Assembly (NCBI GenBank): GCA_034429475.1
Contig: DAOUGD010000289.1
Location: forward strand, 6,233 to 70,232
Source: JAKQHY01 sp034429475
GTDB taxonomy: Bacteria > Chloroflexota > Anaerolineae > B4-G1 > SLSP01
Length of the DNA stretch: 64,000 nucleotides
Reading direction: 5' to 3'
Shown here piece by piece: positions 36,124 to 43,299 of the stretch. Position 1 is the stretch's first letter. The number at the start of each line of letters is the position of its first letter. The notes under the pieces are model-generated. The model did no database searches. It saw nothing but the letters and a program-made list of their open reading frames with translations, and had not been told where the DNA came from. A program made the translations under genes and the position numbers.

Positions 36124-37017
36124 TCACATCGGCGCCGGACCAGGAAAGTGGTCTTTGCCGTAGACTTTTTCCAGGGCGAAGACGACCAACCAGGGCATCG
36201 CCGCCGTCAGGAAGGTCAGGAACGGTTGCCCGCCCACCGCCAAGAGCAGGCCGAAGGTGTTGCTGAGGGCGTGAAAGACGATCATCAACCAGACGCTCCG
36301 GGTGTGGTTGTAGAGCCAAACGTAGAGGTAGGTGAGGCCGATCAACGAGATCGTCTGCCCGGCCAGCCCCATCAGGAGCGTGATGACCGCCGCCGGCAGG
36401 GGGACCGCGTCATTCATCAGCGCCAGTGTGGATTGGATGGTAAGCGGGTAGTGCCACACGGCCCAGATCAGGCCGAGCAACCAGACGGCTTTGTCGCCGT
36501 GGGGGTAGCGCGCCTGCAGGTGCGGCAGCAAGTAGCCGCGCCAGCCGGGTTCCTCGCCCAGGCCGCTCGTCGCCAATTGGCGCAGGAAGAACCCCAGGGC
36601 GGGCAGCAGCAGCGGAGCCATGTCGCCCAAACGGGCCGCGCCCATCAAGAGCGCCAGGATAAAGGGGATGAGCGGCAAGGCCAGGGTAATACCCAGCGCC
36701 TTGAGATACCACGCCCCGACGACGCGCCATTTGAGGTTGCGCGCCAGCAAATCCTGCAATCCCACGCGCCCCGCTTCTAGCGCCGTGGCGACCACGCTGG
36801 CGATCAGCGGCCCGTAGACGCCGAGGTTGAACAAAGTAGCAAGCAGGGCGTGCCGGCGGTCTGCAAAGGCAGAAACGGGACGTAGGGACATCATAGGAAG
36901 GGCGTAGCCATAGCGCCCGGCGAGCACCTGCGCCGGAATCCAACACAGCCACGTCAGCCCCAGGGCCAGCCCCAGGAACAGCCACATAGTTTTTGCGATA
37001 CGTGAATTGTTCATCAA
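36124..37017 (-). CDS. CPBP-family intramembrane metalloprotease
   Basis: A 297-residue membrane protein. The CPBP motifs are present: LGEEPGWRGYLLPHL (EExxxR), LIWAVWHYPL and IVFHALSNTFG. Members are Type II CAAX prenyl endopeptidase or bacteriocin-processing-like intramembrane proteases. It is transcribed downstream of the isocitrate dehydrogenase-like gene, separated by a tandem palindrome array. ATG 37017 or the adjacent Met may be the start. The substrate is unknown. Confidence 0.86.
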   Translation of the reverse strand: MMNNSRIAKTMWLFLGLALGLTWLCWIPAQVLAGRYGYALPMMSLRPVSAFADRRHALLATLFNLGVYGPLIASVVATALEAGRVGLQDLLARNLKWRVVGAWYLKALGITLALPLIPFILALLMGAARLGDMAPLLLPALGFFLRQLATSGLGEEPGWRGYLLPHLQARYPHGDKAVWLLGLIWAVWHYPLTIQSTLALMNDAVPLPAAVITLLMGLAGQTISLIGLTYLYVWLYNHTRSVWLMIVFHALSNTFGLLLAVGGQPFLTFLTAAMPWLVVFALEKVYGKDHFPGPAPM

Positions 37018-37033
37018 ATGGTTATCTCGTCAT

Positions 37034-37113
37034 GGGGGCCGGGAGACCCGGCCCTGTTGTAGAGGGTCGGGAGACCCGGCCCTACTGTAGAGGGTCGGGA
37101 GACCCGGCCCCTA
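37034..37113. repeat. three tandem GGGTCGGGAGACCCGGCCC palindromes
   Basis: Copies at about 37035-37055, 37064-37084 and 37092-37113, spaced 28-29 bases, each holding a gggtcgggagaccc inverted repeat. The stop codon of the dehydrogenase gene lies in the last copy. Confidence 0.85.
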
Positions 37114-38229
37114 CAGGCGTTCCGCCACGGCGCGCGCCACGTCCAGCGATGTCGCGCTGCCGCCCATGTCGTAGGTGCGCACCTGACCCTCGGCGATCAC
37201 GGCGGCGATGGCGACTTCCAATGCCTGCGCCTTGGCCGTCTCGCCGAGCCAGTCGCACATCAATTTGACCGTGAGCAGCATCGCCATCGGGTTGACCTTG
37301 TGCTGCCCGGCGTACTTGGGCGCGGAGCCGTGCGTCGGCTCGAAGACGGCAAATGTTTCGCCGATATTGCCGCTGGAGGCGAAGCCCAGGCCGCCCACCA
37401 ACTGCGCCGCCAGGTCCGAAATGATGTCGCCGAACATGTTGCTGGACACCATCACGCCGTAATCCTGCGGATTCTTGATCAACCACATGGCTTGCGCGTC
37501 AATGTTGGTCTCCCACAACGCGATGCCGGGGTACTCGGCGGCGATCTTGCGCGCTTCGCGCACCATCAGGCCGGAGGTCTCGCGGATGACGTTGGGTTTC
37601 TCCACCAGGGTTACGGTGGGGTAGCCGTGTTTTTGGGCGTACTCAAAAGCGGCGCGCACGATCCGCCGGCAGCCCCGACGGGTGAGGATGCGCGCCGAGA
37701 GCGCAATGTCCTCCGACGCCACGTCCTTGAACGCCGCCATCCCCTTGCTGTGCGCCTCCAACGCCGCGCGGACTTCGGCCGGCAGCGGGTGAAATTCTAC
37801 GCCGGAATAAAGGTCTTCGGTATTTTCGCGGAAGATGACGATGTCAATATCGTCGCGGTAGTTCAAGGGGTTGCCCTGGTAGGCCTTGCAGGGACGCAGG
37901 TTGCTGTAGAGGTCGAAGGTCTGTCGCAGGCGCACGATGGGACTGCGATAGACCAATCCTTTGCCCTGCAATTCAGGGATAAGCTCCGCCTCAGCCTCCT
38001 CCTTGGGCTTCGAGGTGATCGCGCCAAACAGCGCGCACGTGCAGCCTTTGAGCAGGTCAATGGTGCGCTGCGGCAGCGCCTCGCCCTCCGTCCGCCAAAA
38101 CTCCCAGCCGATGTCCGCGTTGACGTACTCGGCATCCAGCGCCAGCTTCTCTAACACGATCTTCGCTGCATCCATCACATCGTTGCCGATCCCGTCGCCG
38201 GGCATTAACGCGATTTTGTATTTAGCCAT
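37111..38229 (-). CDS. isocitrate/isopropylmalate dehydrogenase family protein
   Basis: About 372 residues with the beta-decarboxylating dehydrogenase fold: KIALMPGDGIGNDV, RPCKAYQG, IFRENTEDLYSGVEF, KPNVIRETSGLMVRE, SSNMFGDIISDLAAQ and FEPTHGSAPKYAG. The RENTEDLYSG loop is of the isocitrate or homoisocitrate branch, not the IREL loop of LeuB. It oxidatively decarboxylates a 2-hydroxy acid with NAD(P). The LeuD-type gene upstream suggests a shared 2-oxoacid pathway. Start ATG 38229 has GGAGG five bases before it; 38232 is also possible. Substrate is not certain. Confidence 0.87.
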   Translation of the reverse strand: MAKYKIALMPGDGIGNDVMDAAKIVLEKLALDAEYVNADIGWEFWRTEGEALPQRTIDLLKGCTCALFGAITSKPKEEAEAELIPELQGKGLVYRSPIVRLRQTFDLYSNLRPCKAYQGNPLNYRDDIDIVIFRENTEDLYSGVEFHPLPAEVRAALEAHSKGMAAFKDVASEDIALSARILTRRGCRRIVRAAFEYAQKHGYPTVTLVEKPNVIRETSGLMVREARKIAAEYPGIALWETNIDAQAMWLIKNPQDYGVMVSSNMFGDIISDLAAQLVGGLGFASSGNIGETFAVFEPTHGSAPKYAGQHKVNPMAMLLTVKLMCDWLGETAKAQALEVAIAAVIAEGQVRTYDMGGSATSLDVARAVAERL

Positions 38230-38261
38230 CATTCCTCCGGTTTTATGATTTGGAAAATCAG

Positions 38262-38333
38262 TAATAGGAAATAGGAAATGGGAAATAGGGGACGTCTTTC
38301 TCCTAACTCCTAACTCCTAATTCCTAACTCCTT
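38262..38333. repeat. 'aggaaatagg' and CTAACTC repeats overlapping a gene end
   Basis: Left half aataggaaataggaaatggg, right half ctcctaactcctaactccta. The right half encodes the last eight residues (KELGIRS plus stop) of the LeuD-type protein on the minus strand. Confidence 0.84.
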
Positions 38334-38810
38334 TTGGGTATAGGGAATCAACCCGCCCGCCTCCAAAATCGCCATCACTTCCGGCGGGAAGGGGGGGAAG
38401 GTGTACGTGGCGCGGGGGGTGATGACCGTTCCGGCGGCGAAGTCAATCGTGATGGTTTCGCCGGATGCGATGCTGTCCACCGCGTCGCAGGTCACGATGG
38501 GCAGGGCGTAGTTGATGGCGTTGCGGAAGTAGATGCGCGCAAAGCTGCGGGCCACAATCGCGCCCACCCCGATTTCCTTGAGACACACCACCGCCTGCTC
38601 GCGCGAGCTGCCGCAGCCCCAGTTCTTGCCCGCCACGATGATGTCGCCTGGCTGCGCGTTAGTGACAAAGGTCGGATCGAGGTCTTCCAGCGCGTGTCGC
38701 GCCATCTCCTGAGGATCGGTGATACTGTACGTGTACTTGCCGGGGAAAATCACGTCGGTATTCACATCGTCGCCGTATTTCCACACCCGCCCGGAAATCT
38801 TTGTCTGCAT
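38310..38810 (-). CDS. 3-isopropylmalate/homoaconitate dehydratase small subunit-like protein
   Basis: A 166-residue protein of LeuD type: YGDDVNTDVIFPGKYTYS, IVAGKNWGCGSSREQAV (swivel-domain signature), ARSFARIYFRNAINY. With a large aconitase-type subunit it would isomerise isopropylmalate, citramalate or homocitrate. No large subunit lies next to it, although the pair is usually adjacent. The start ATG 38810 has GGGAGG four bases before. The last residues (KELGIRS) are encoded by a repeat, so the natural C-terminus may be shorter. Confidence 0.87.
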   Translation of the reverse strand: MQTKISGRVWKYGDDVNTDVIFPGKYTYSITDPQEMARHALEDLDPTFVTNAQPGDIIVAGKNWGCGSSREQAVVCLKEIGVGAIVARSFARIYFRNAINYALPIVTCDAVDSIASGETITIDFAAGTVITPRATYTFPPFPPEVMAILEAGGLIPYTQKELGIRS

Positions 38811-38823
38811 ACATCCTCCCAAG

Positions 38824-38893
38824 ATAGCTCAACGGATGGAACGGAAGAAGGTATATCCGTTAAAATCCGTTGAATCCGTTGAGAAAATTTTAT
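38824..38893. repeat. mirrored 'caacggatggaacggaa' repeat
   Basis: Left arm gctcaacggatggaacggaa, right arm ccgttaaaatccgttgaatc. Same family as 32119-32195. Confidence 0.84.
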
Positions 38894-38951
38894 CCACCCC
38901 CTGAGTATATCTGATCTGACGCACTTTGAAAGCGAGTGATTTCTCTCACCC

Positions 38952-38979
38952 TTGTACAAATCGCAAAGTGTGTTACAAT
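38952..38979 (+). promoter_or_regulatory. tRNA-Val promoter
   Basis: TTGTAC (38952-38957) and TACAAT (38974-38979) with a 16-base spacer. Transcription would start a few bases before the mature tRNA. Confidence 0.65.
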
Positions 38980-38990
38980 GCAGACGTTGT

Positions 38991-39064
38991 GGGCGGTTAG
39001 CTCAGTTGGTTAGAGCGCTGCGTTGACATCGCAGAGGTCACAAGTTCGAGTCTTGTATCGCCCA
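38991..39064 (+). tRNA. tRNA-Val (anticodon GAC)
   Basis: A 74-base cloverleaf. The acceptor is GGGCGGT paired with ATCGCCC (one G-U), with discriminator A. The D arm is TTAGCTCAGTTGGTTAGAGC, the anticodon stem CTGCG/CGCAG encloses TTGACAT with GAC at 39025-39027, and the T arm is ACAAG-TTCGAGT-CTTGT. CCA is not encoded. Confidence 0.95.
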
Positions 39065-39085
39065 CTTTTAGTAAAACGAAACGAT

Positions 39086-39119
39086 GCTAGTTGCTCACAA
39101 AGCAACTAGCTTTATTTTT
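39086..39119 (+). terminator. rho-independent terminator of tRNA-Val
   Basis: Perfect 10-bp stem gctagttgct / agcaactagc with loop cacaa, followed by tttattttt. Confidence 0.85.
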
Positions 39120-39277
39120 AAGAAAAACACCCCCTCTACCAAACTCTGGTAGAGGGGGTGTTGATTATGCCGGGATTTTCCCAGTAGATGCGCGTGCGCC
39201 TGATCAATCAACGCCGCGCGCGGCATGTAGGTGTGCAGATCGGTGTCTACCAGCCCATACGCACTGAACTTACGCAT
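39095..39277 (-). pseudogene. 60-codon fragment resembling the start of an AAA-like ATPase gene
   Basis: An ATG at 39277 follows a perfect AGGAGG. The first 35 residues, MRKFSAYGLVDTDLHTYMPR and ALIDQAHAHLLG, resemble the N-termini of a large AAA-like ATPase family common in Chloroflexota and cyanobacteria (recollection), where a P-loop follows about 20 residues later. Here no P-loop exists: the frame runs into a terminator hairpin (encoding PLYQSLVEGVFF) and stops at 39095. It is best read as a broken 5' remnant, although it could be an expressed small protein. Confidence 0.5.
39126..39162 (-). terminator. terminator-like hairpin on the minus strand
   Basis: Perfect 15-bp stem aacaccccctctacc / ggtagagggggtgtt with a 7-base loop. 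On the minus strand it is followed by TTTTTCTT, so it would stop minus-strand transcripts such as the AAA-like fragment. Confidence 0.7.
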
Positions 39278-39361
39278 TGTGTTCCTCCTAATGACGGCGA
39301 GTCTACCGCCATTGTAATCCCGAATGGGGGCGGGGACAACCCGCGCGGAGGATAGGGCCAC

Positions 39362-39545
39362 GCAGGAGTGTGATCTTTCGGTAGCCCTCAGGACAGGCTC
39401 TGAGCGCCGCTGCCGGTGACGGGGCTACCTGACCGGGGCCGCGACGCCCCGGCCCGCAGTGTTTTCCAGGGGGCACTGTCGGGAAGGCGGTAAACTCATG
39501 GCCCCTTATCAAGAGAGAACTTCTCAATGGGACAGTGTCCCGCGA
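39362..39545. other. GC-rich region with strong inverted repeats, possible structured RNA
   Basis: It holds a closing stem (ggtagccc / gggctacc) around two small hairpins at 39379-39428, a ccggggc/gccccgg hairpin soon after, and an 11-bp stem (ggggcactgtc / gacagtgtccc) enclosing about 50 bases. No known RNA family fits. It lies upstream of the dgoD promoter candidate. Confidence 0.45.
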
Positions 39546-39554
39546 GAACCTTTG

Positions 39555-39583
39555 TTGCCGCAGATCATCAAGGGTGATACAAT
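39555..39583 (+). promoter_or_regulatory. dgoD promoter candidate
   Basis: TTGCCG (39555-39560) and TACAAT (39578-39583) with a 17-base spacer, 35 bases before the dgoD ATG. Confidence 0.55.
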
Positions 39584-39618
39584 CGAGGGGTTAGAATATA
39601 CGCCCCAAGGAGGTTGCA

Positions 39619-40722
39619 ATGAAGATCACACGATTGGAAACTTTTTTGGTCAAGCCCCGTTGGCTCTTCCTTAAAGTCCATACGGATGAGGGTCTGGTAG
39701 GCCTCGGCGAGCCGATTCTCGAAGGGCGCGCACTGACGTGCGCTCAGGCGGTGGCGGAACTGGCGCCTTACCTGGTTGGACAGGATCCGACGCGCGTCGT
39801 TCATCATTGGCAGGCGATGTACCGCCACGCCTTCTATCGCGGCGGCCCAATTTTGACCAGCGCGTTGAGCGGCGTCGAACAGGCGTTGTGGGACCTGACC
39901 GGCAAGGCGTTGGGTGTGCCGATCTATAAACTGTTCGGCGGCCCGACCCGCGACTGCATCCGTATGTACAAGCACGCGGGGGATGCTGAGGCAATCAAGC
40001 AGGGACTAGCCCTGGGTTTCAATGCGTTCAAGACCGGCGTGCAGGGCGGGCGTCCGGCGCGGATCGTGGAGACGCCCGGCTTTGTCGCGCGCGCCGTCGA
40101 GCATTTTGCGGCGATGCGCGCCGTCGCTGGCCCGGAGGCCGATATCGCCATTGACTTCCACGGGGCCATCAGCCCGCAAACGGCCAAGCTGCTGATCAAA
40201 GGGTTGGAACCCTATCAGCCGATGTTTATCGAAGAACCCTGTCAATGTCAAAACGTGGATGTGATGGCCGAGATTGCGCGCGGCACTCACCTGCCGATTG
40301 CCGCCGGCGAGCGCATCTTCACCAAATGGGGATTCCGTGAACTTCTCGAAAAGCACGCGGCGAGCATCCTTCAGCCGGACCTGTGTCACGCTGGCGGGAT
40401 CAACGAAGTGCGGCTGATTGCCGGGATGGGCGAGGCTTACTACGCGGGCGTCGCGCCGCACAATCCGCTGGGGCCGATTTCCCTGGCCGCGTGCATCCAG
40501 TTGGACGCGGCGATTCCTAACTTCATCGCCCAGGAGCATGTTTCGTTGGGGGAGGGCTACCTGAAACAGCCCTTTGTAGTCAAGGATGGCTACATTGATC
40601 TGCCCATCGGCCCAGGATTGGGCATCGAATTGGACGAAGAAGCCCTGGCGGACAAGCTCGATCACACCTGGCACAACCCGGAACGGTATCTGGAAGACGA
40701 TCATTCGGTGATGGATTGGTGA
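39619..40722 (+). CDS. dgoD: D-galactonate dehydratase-like enolase-superfamily enzyme
   Basis: A 367-residue member of the mandelate racemase/muconate lactonizing group. Metal ligands and base residues of DgoD are visible in order: AIDFHGAI (Asp and catalytic His), FIEEPC (Glu), AAGERIF (Glu), and GVAPHNPLGPI (His). It dehydrates D-galactonate to 2-keto-3-deoxygalactonate. The ATG follows AAGGAGG. No kinase or aldolase of the pathway is adjacent, so another sugar acid is possible. It directly precedes the ribosomal operon, whose promoter begins a few bases after its stop. Confidence 0.88.
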   Translation: MKITRLETFLVKPRWLFLKVHTDEGLVGLGEPILEGRALTCAQAVAELAPYLVGQDPTRVVHHWQAMYRHAFYRGGPILTSALSGVEQALWDLTGKALGVPIYKLFGGPTRDCIRMYKHAGDAEAIKQGLALGFNAFKTGVQGGRPARIVETPGFVARAVEHFAAMRAVAGPEADIAIDFHGAISPQTAKLLIKGLEPYQPMFIEEPCQCQNVDVMAEIARGTHLPIAAGERIFTKWGFRELLEKHAASILQPDLCHAGGINEVRLIAGMGEAYYAGVAPHNPLGPISLAACIQLDAAIPNFIAQEHVSLGEGYLKQPFVVKDGYIDLPIGPGLGIELDEEALADKLDHTWHNPERYLEDDHSVMDW

Positions 40723-40734
40723 GAAAAGTGTAGG

Positions 40735-40762
40735 TTGCCGTATGCTTATCTTATGGTAAAAT
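40735..40762 (+). promoter_or_regulatory. rpsB operon promoter candidate
   Basis: TTGCCG (40735-40740) and TAAAAT (40757-40762) with a 16-base spacer, giving a leader of about 135 bases before rpsB. Confidence 0.6.
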
Positions 40763-40813
40763 GCCTGTTGGCCTGAAACAGGTTGTGGTAAAAACACACG
40801 CGATCGGACCTGC

Positions 40814-40846
40814 GGAGGAAGTGCCGGTAAACTGCGCCGGTCCTCC
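40814..40846 (+). promoter_or_regulatory. rpsB leader hairpin
   Basis: GGAGG (40814-40818) pairs with CCTCC (40842-40846) around an inner CCGG/CCGG. It lies in the 5' leader and could be part of S2 autoregulation (inference). A smaller cctgttt/aaacagg hairpin precedes it near 40763-40781. Confidence 0.45.
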
Positions 40847-40903
40847 AGGGGCTGATGGTCGCGGAGGCCCAAAACAAATTAACCAGGAGGTTGTTGAAGA
40901 TTT

Positions 40904-41914
40904 ATGGCTATCGTTACGATGAAGCAGTTGTTGGAGACCGGGGTCCATTTCGGACATCGCACCCGGCGTTGGAATCCCAAGATGGCGCGCTACATCTACA
41001 CTGAGCGCAACGGGGTTCATATTATTGACCTGCAACAAACGGTTAAGGCGATTGAATCGGCTTACGCCGTCGTGCGGGATGTGGTGGCCCAGGGGGGGCA
41101 GGTGTTGTTTGTCGGGACCAAGCGGCAAGCTCAGGAGACCATTCGGCAGGAAGCCACCCGCTGTAATATGCCTTACGTTAACCAGCGCTGGTTAGGGGGC
41201 GTCTTGACCAACTGGCGCACGATCAAGCAGCGGATCGATCATCTCAAAGAACTGGAAGCGCGCCGCGAAGCCGGTGAGTTTGAATTGCTGACAAAGAAGG
41301 AAGCTCTCATGCTCACGCGGGAAATCGACAAGCTCAATAGCCGCCTGGGCGGCATCAAGCAGATGGAGCGGCTGCCCGGTGTGGTTTTCGTGATTGACGT
41401 CCAAAACGAAAGCACCGCGATCAAGGAGGCCGACCGCATCGGCATCCCCATTGTGGCGGTAGTAGACACCAACTGCGATCCATATCTGATCGATCACGTT
41501 ATCCCGGCCAATGATGATGCTATTCGCGCCATCCGTCTCTTGACCTCCAAGATCGCCGACGCTGCGTTGGATGGACTGGCGCTGCGCAAGGATATTGCGC
41601 CGGAAGAAGAGGAACTCTTCGCCGAAGACCAGAAGTACCTCAGCGCGGAAACGCTGGCGCGCCTGCGTCAGATTCAGTTCGAAGGCGATGAGGAAGAAGA
41701 CGAAGAAGATGCGAGTGCGTACATCGGGCGGCGCACCGTACCGCGCAAATCGAGCGCCGATCTGACCCCGCTGGCCGACGAAGACATCCAGGCAGTTGTC
41801 GCACAGGGCGTCGAAGAAGAATTCGCCGCAGAATCTCTGGAAGATGAGTTCGTTGACGATGATCTTATAGACGACGATCTGTTGGACGAGGATATTGAAG
41901 GGGAAGAGGAGTAA
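40904..41914 (+). CDS. rpsB: 30S ribosomal protein S2 with a long acidic C-terminal tail
   Basis: A 336-residue protein; the first ~230 residues are normal S2 (LLETGVHFGHRTRRWNPKMA, VLFVGTKRQAQ, WLGGVLTNW, VVDTNCDP). Most S2 proteins end near residue 230-265. Here a tail of about 75-100 residues follows, very rich in Asp and Glu (FEGDEEEDEEDA, then DDLIDDDLLDEDIEGEEE). S2 sits on the back of the small subunit and helps bind S1 and mRNA. The tail may make a contact special to this lineage. AGGAGG lies about 12 bases before the ATG. It heads the rpsB-tsf-pyrH-frr run. Confidence 0.97.
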   Translation: MAIVTMKQLLETGVHFGHRTRRWNPKMARYIYTERNGVHIIDLQQTVKAIESAYAVVRDVVAQGGQVLFVGTKRQAQETIRQEATRCNMPYVNQRWLGGVLTNWRTIKQRIDHLKELEARREAGEFELLTKKEALMLTREIDKLNSRLGGIKQMERLPGVVFVIDVQNESTAIKEADRIGIPIVAVVDTNCDPYLIDHVIPANDDAIRAIRLLTSKIADAALDGLALRKDIAPEEEELFAEDQKYLSAETLARLRQIQFEGDEEEDEEDASAYIGRRTVPRKSSADLTPLADEDIQAVVAQGVEEEFAAESLEDEFVDDDLIDDDLLDEDIEGEEE

Positions 41915-41915
41915 A

Positions 41916-42524
41916 ATGATGGAAATCACAACGGCTATGGTAAAGGAACTGCGGGAGGCTACGGCCGTCGGCATTCTGGATTGTCGTAAGGCGCTCGAAG
42001 TCGCCGAAGGCGATTTCGAGAAAGCGGTAGATTACCTGCGCGAGAAAGGGCTGGCAAAAGCCGCCAAGCGTATGGATCGCGAAGCGAAGGACGGCTTGGT
42101 GACAGCCTACATTCACGGCGGCGGGCGGATCGGTGTGCTGGTGGAAGTCAATTGCGAAACCGACTTTGTGGCACGCACCGAGGAATTTCACACCCTGGTC
42201 AACGACATTGCGCTGCAAATCGCGGCCATGCATCCGCACTACATCAAGCGGGAGGATATCCCGGCCAGCGCCCTGGAGCGTGAACGTGCTGTATATCGCG
42301 CCCAGGCTTTGGAGGAAGGCAAACCGGAGGCGGTGGTTGACCGCATCGTGGAAGGGCGGATGGAGAAATTCTACAAGGAGGCCTGCTTGTTGGAACAAGA
42401 ATTCATCCGCAACGACGAGCAGACTATCGAGAGTTTGCTGAAAGCTGCCATCACCACTACCGGCGAAAATATTATCATCAGGCGCTTTGCGCGTTTCGAG
42501 TTAGGAGAAAGTCTGGGGGAGTAA
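41916..42524 (+). CDS. tsf: translation elongation factor Ts
   Basis: A 202-residue EF-Ts, shorter than the ~280 residues of E. coli, as in Thermus and Chloroflexota where a core subdomain is reduced. The UBA-like start VKELREATAVGILDCRKAL and the core VEVNCETDFVARTEEF are intact. EF-Ts exchanges GDP for GTP on EF-Tu. Its ATG is one base after the rpsB stop, with GAAGAGGAG as ribosome site. The TAA stop lies in the loop of a 13-bp hairpin (42508-42537). Confidence 0.96.
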   Translation: MMEITTAMVKELREATAVGILDCRKALEVAEGDFEKAVDYLREKGLAKAAKRMDREAKDGLVTAYIHGGGRIGVLVEVNCETDFVARTEEFHTLVNDIALQIAAMHPHYIKREDIPASALERERAVYRAQALEEGKPEAVVDRIVEGRMEKFYKEACLLEQEFIRNDEQTIESLLKAAITTTGENIIIRRFARFELGESLGE

Positions 42525-42537
42525 TCCCCCAGACTTT
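42508..42537 (+). terminator. hairpin with the tsf stop codon in its loop
   Basis: Perfect 13-bp stem aaagtctggggga / tccccc-agacttt with tetraloop GTAA, whose TAA is the tsf stop. A weak U-tract (attctt) follows. It may attenuate transcription between tsf and pyrH, or act when ribosomes clear the stop. Confidence 0.8.
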
Positions 42538-42554
42538 ATTCTTCGGAGGGCACT

Positions 42555-43271
42555 GTGGGACGACCTCTCTACAAACGGGTGATTATCAAGATCGGCGGCG
42601 AATCGCTTTCCAACCCTGGCGGGTGTGGGATTGATCCTTTGCGCGCCGAAGAGGTCGCGAAACGGATTGCGGCCTTACATTCGCAGGAAATTGAGATCGG
42701 TATCGTCATTGGCGCCGGCAACCTGTGGCGGGGCGTGGAAGGCTTTGAGTTTGGCATGGATCGCGCCCGCGCCGACCACATCGGGATGCTGGCGACGGTG
42801 ATGAATGCGCTGGCCCTGGCCGATGCCCTGGAACGCCTGGGCGTTGTCACCCGTGTGCAGACGGCTATCGAAATGCGCGCCATCGCCGAGCCTTACATCC
42901 GTTTGCGGGCCGTCCGGCATCTGGAAAAAGGGCGCATTGTCATCTTTGGCGGCGGCACCGGCAACCCCTACTTCACCACGGATTCCGCCGCGGCGCTGCG
43001 CGCTGCCGAAATCGGAGCGGATTTGCTGATTAAGGCCACTAAGGTGGACGGCGTGTACGATGACGATCCGCACAAGAACCCTAACGCGCGGCGCCTTGAA
43101 CGGCTTACCTACCTTGAAGCCCTGAACATGAAACTCCGGGTGATGGATTCAACGGCGGTGACGTTGTGTATGGACAACCAGGTGCCCATCATTGTGCTCA
43201 ATCTCTGGGATGTAGAAGGCGTGGAGCGGGCACTCAGAGGTGAGCCAGTCGGTACGTTGATCGCTGAATAA
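42555..43271 (+). CDS. pyrH: UMP kinase
   Basis: A 238-residue bacterial UMP kinase: KRVIIKIGGESLSNPGG, GIVIGAGNLWRG, MGVLA-type loop HIGMLATVMNALALADAL, GGGTGNPYFTTDSAAALRA and DPHKNPNA. It makes UDP from UMP. The GTG start at 42555 follows CGGAGGG. It sits between tsf and frr as in many bacteria. Confidence 0.97.
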   Translation: MGRPLYKRVIIKIGGESLSNPGGCGIDPLRAEEVAKRIAALHSQEIEIGIVIGAGNLWRGVEGFEFGMDRARADHIGMLATVMNALALADALERLGVVTRVQTAIEMRAIAEPYIRLRAVRHLEKGRIVIFGGGTGNPYFTTDSAAALRAAEIGADLLIKATKVDGVYDDDPHKNPNARRLERLTYLEALNMKLRVMDSTAVTLCMDNQVPIIVLNLWDVEGVERALRGEPVGTLIAE

Positions 43272-43299
43272 GTGATCCAGGCGTTAAGCGGAGGTCAAT

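Noticed and set aside
37034..37113. Possible CRISPR array at the three palindromes
   Set aside because: Only three repeats with 7-8 base spacers; they are palindromic repeats.
39303..39527. Minus-strand frame of 74 codons in the GC-rich region
   Set aside because: No ribosome site or domain; composition is unlike a protein.
39490..39530. RNase P-like 'ggtaaactc' and 'caagag' motifs
   Set aside because: The rest of the RNase P RNA (aaagtccgg region, P4 helix) is missing, so the similarity is probably chance.
39546..39557. GAACCTTTGTTG before dgoD as a LexA box
   Set aside because: One half-site base is wrong and it sits upstream of a sugar gene; likely chance.
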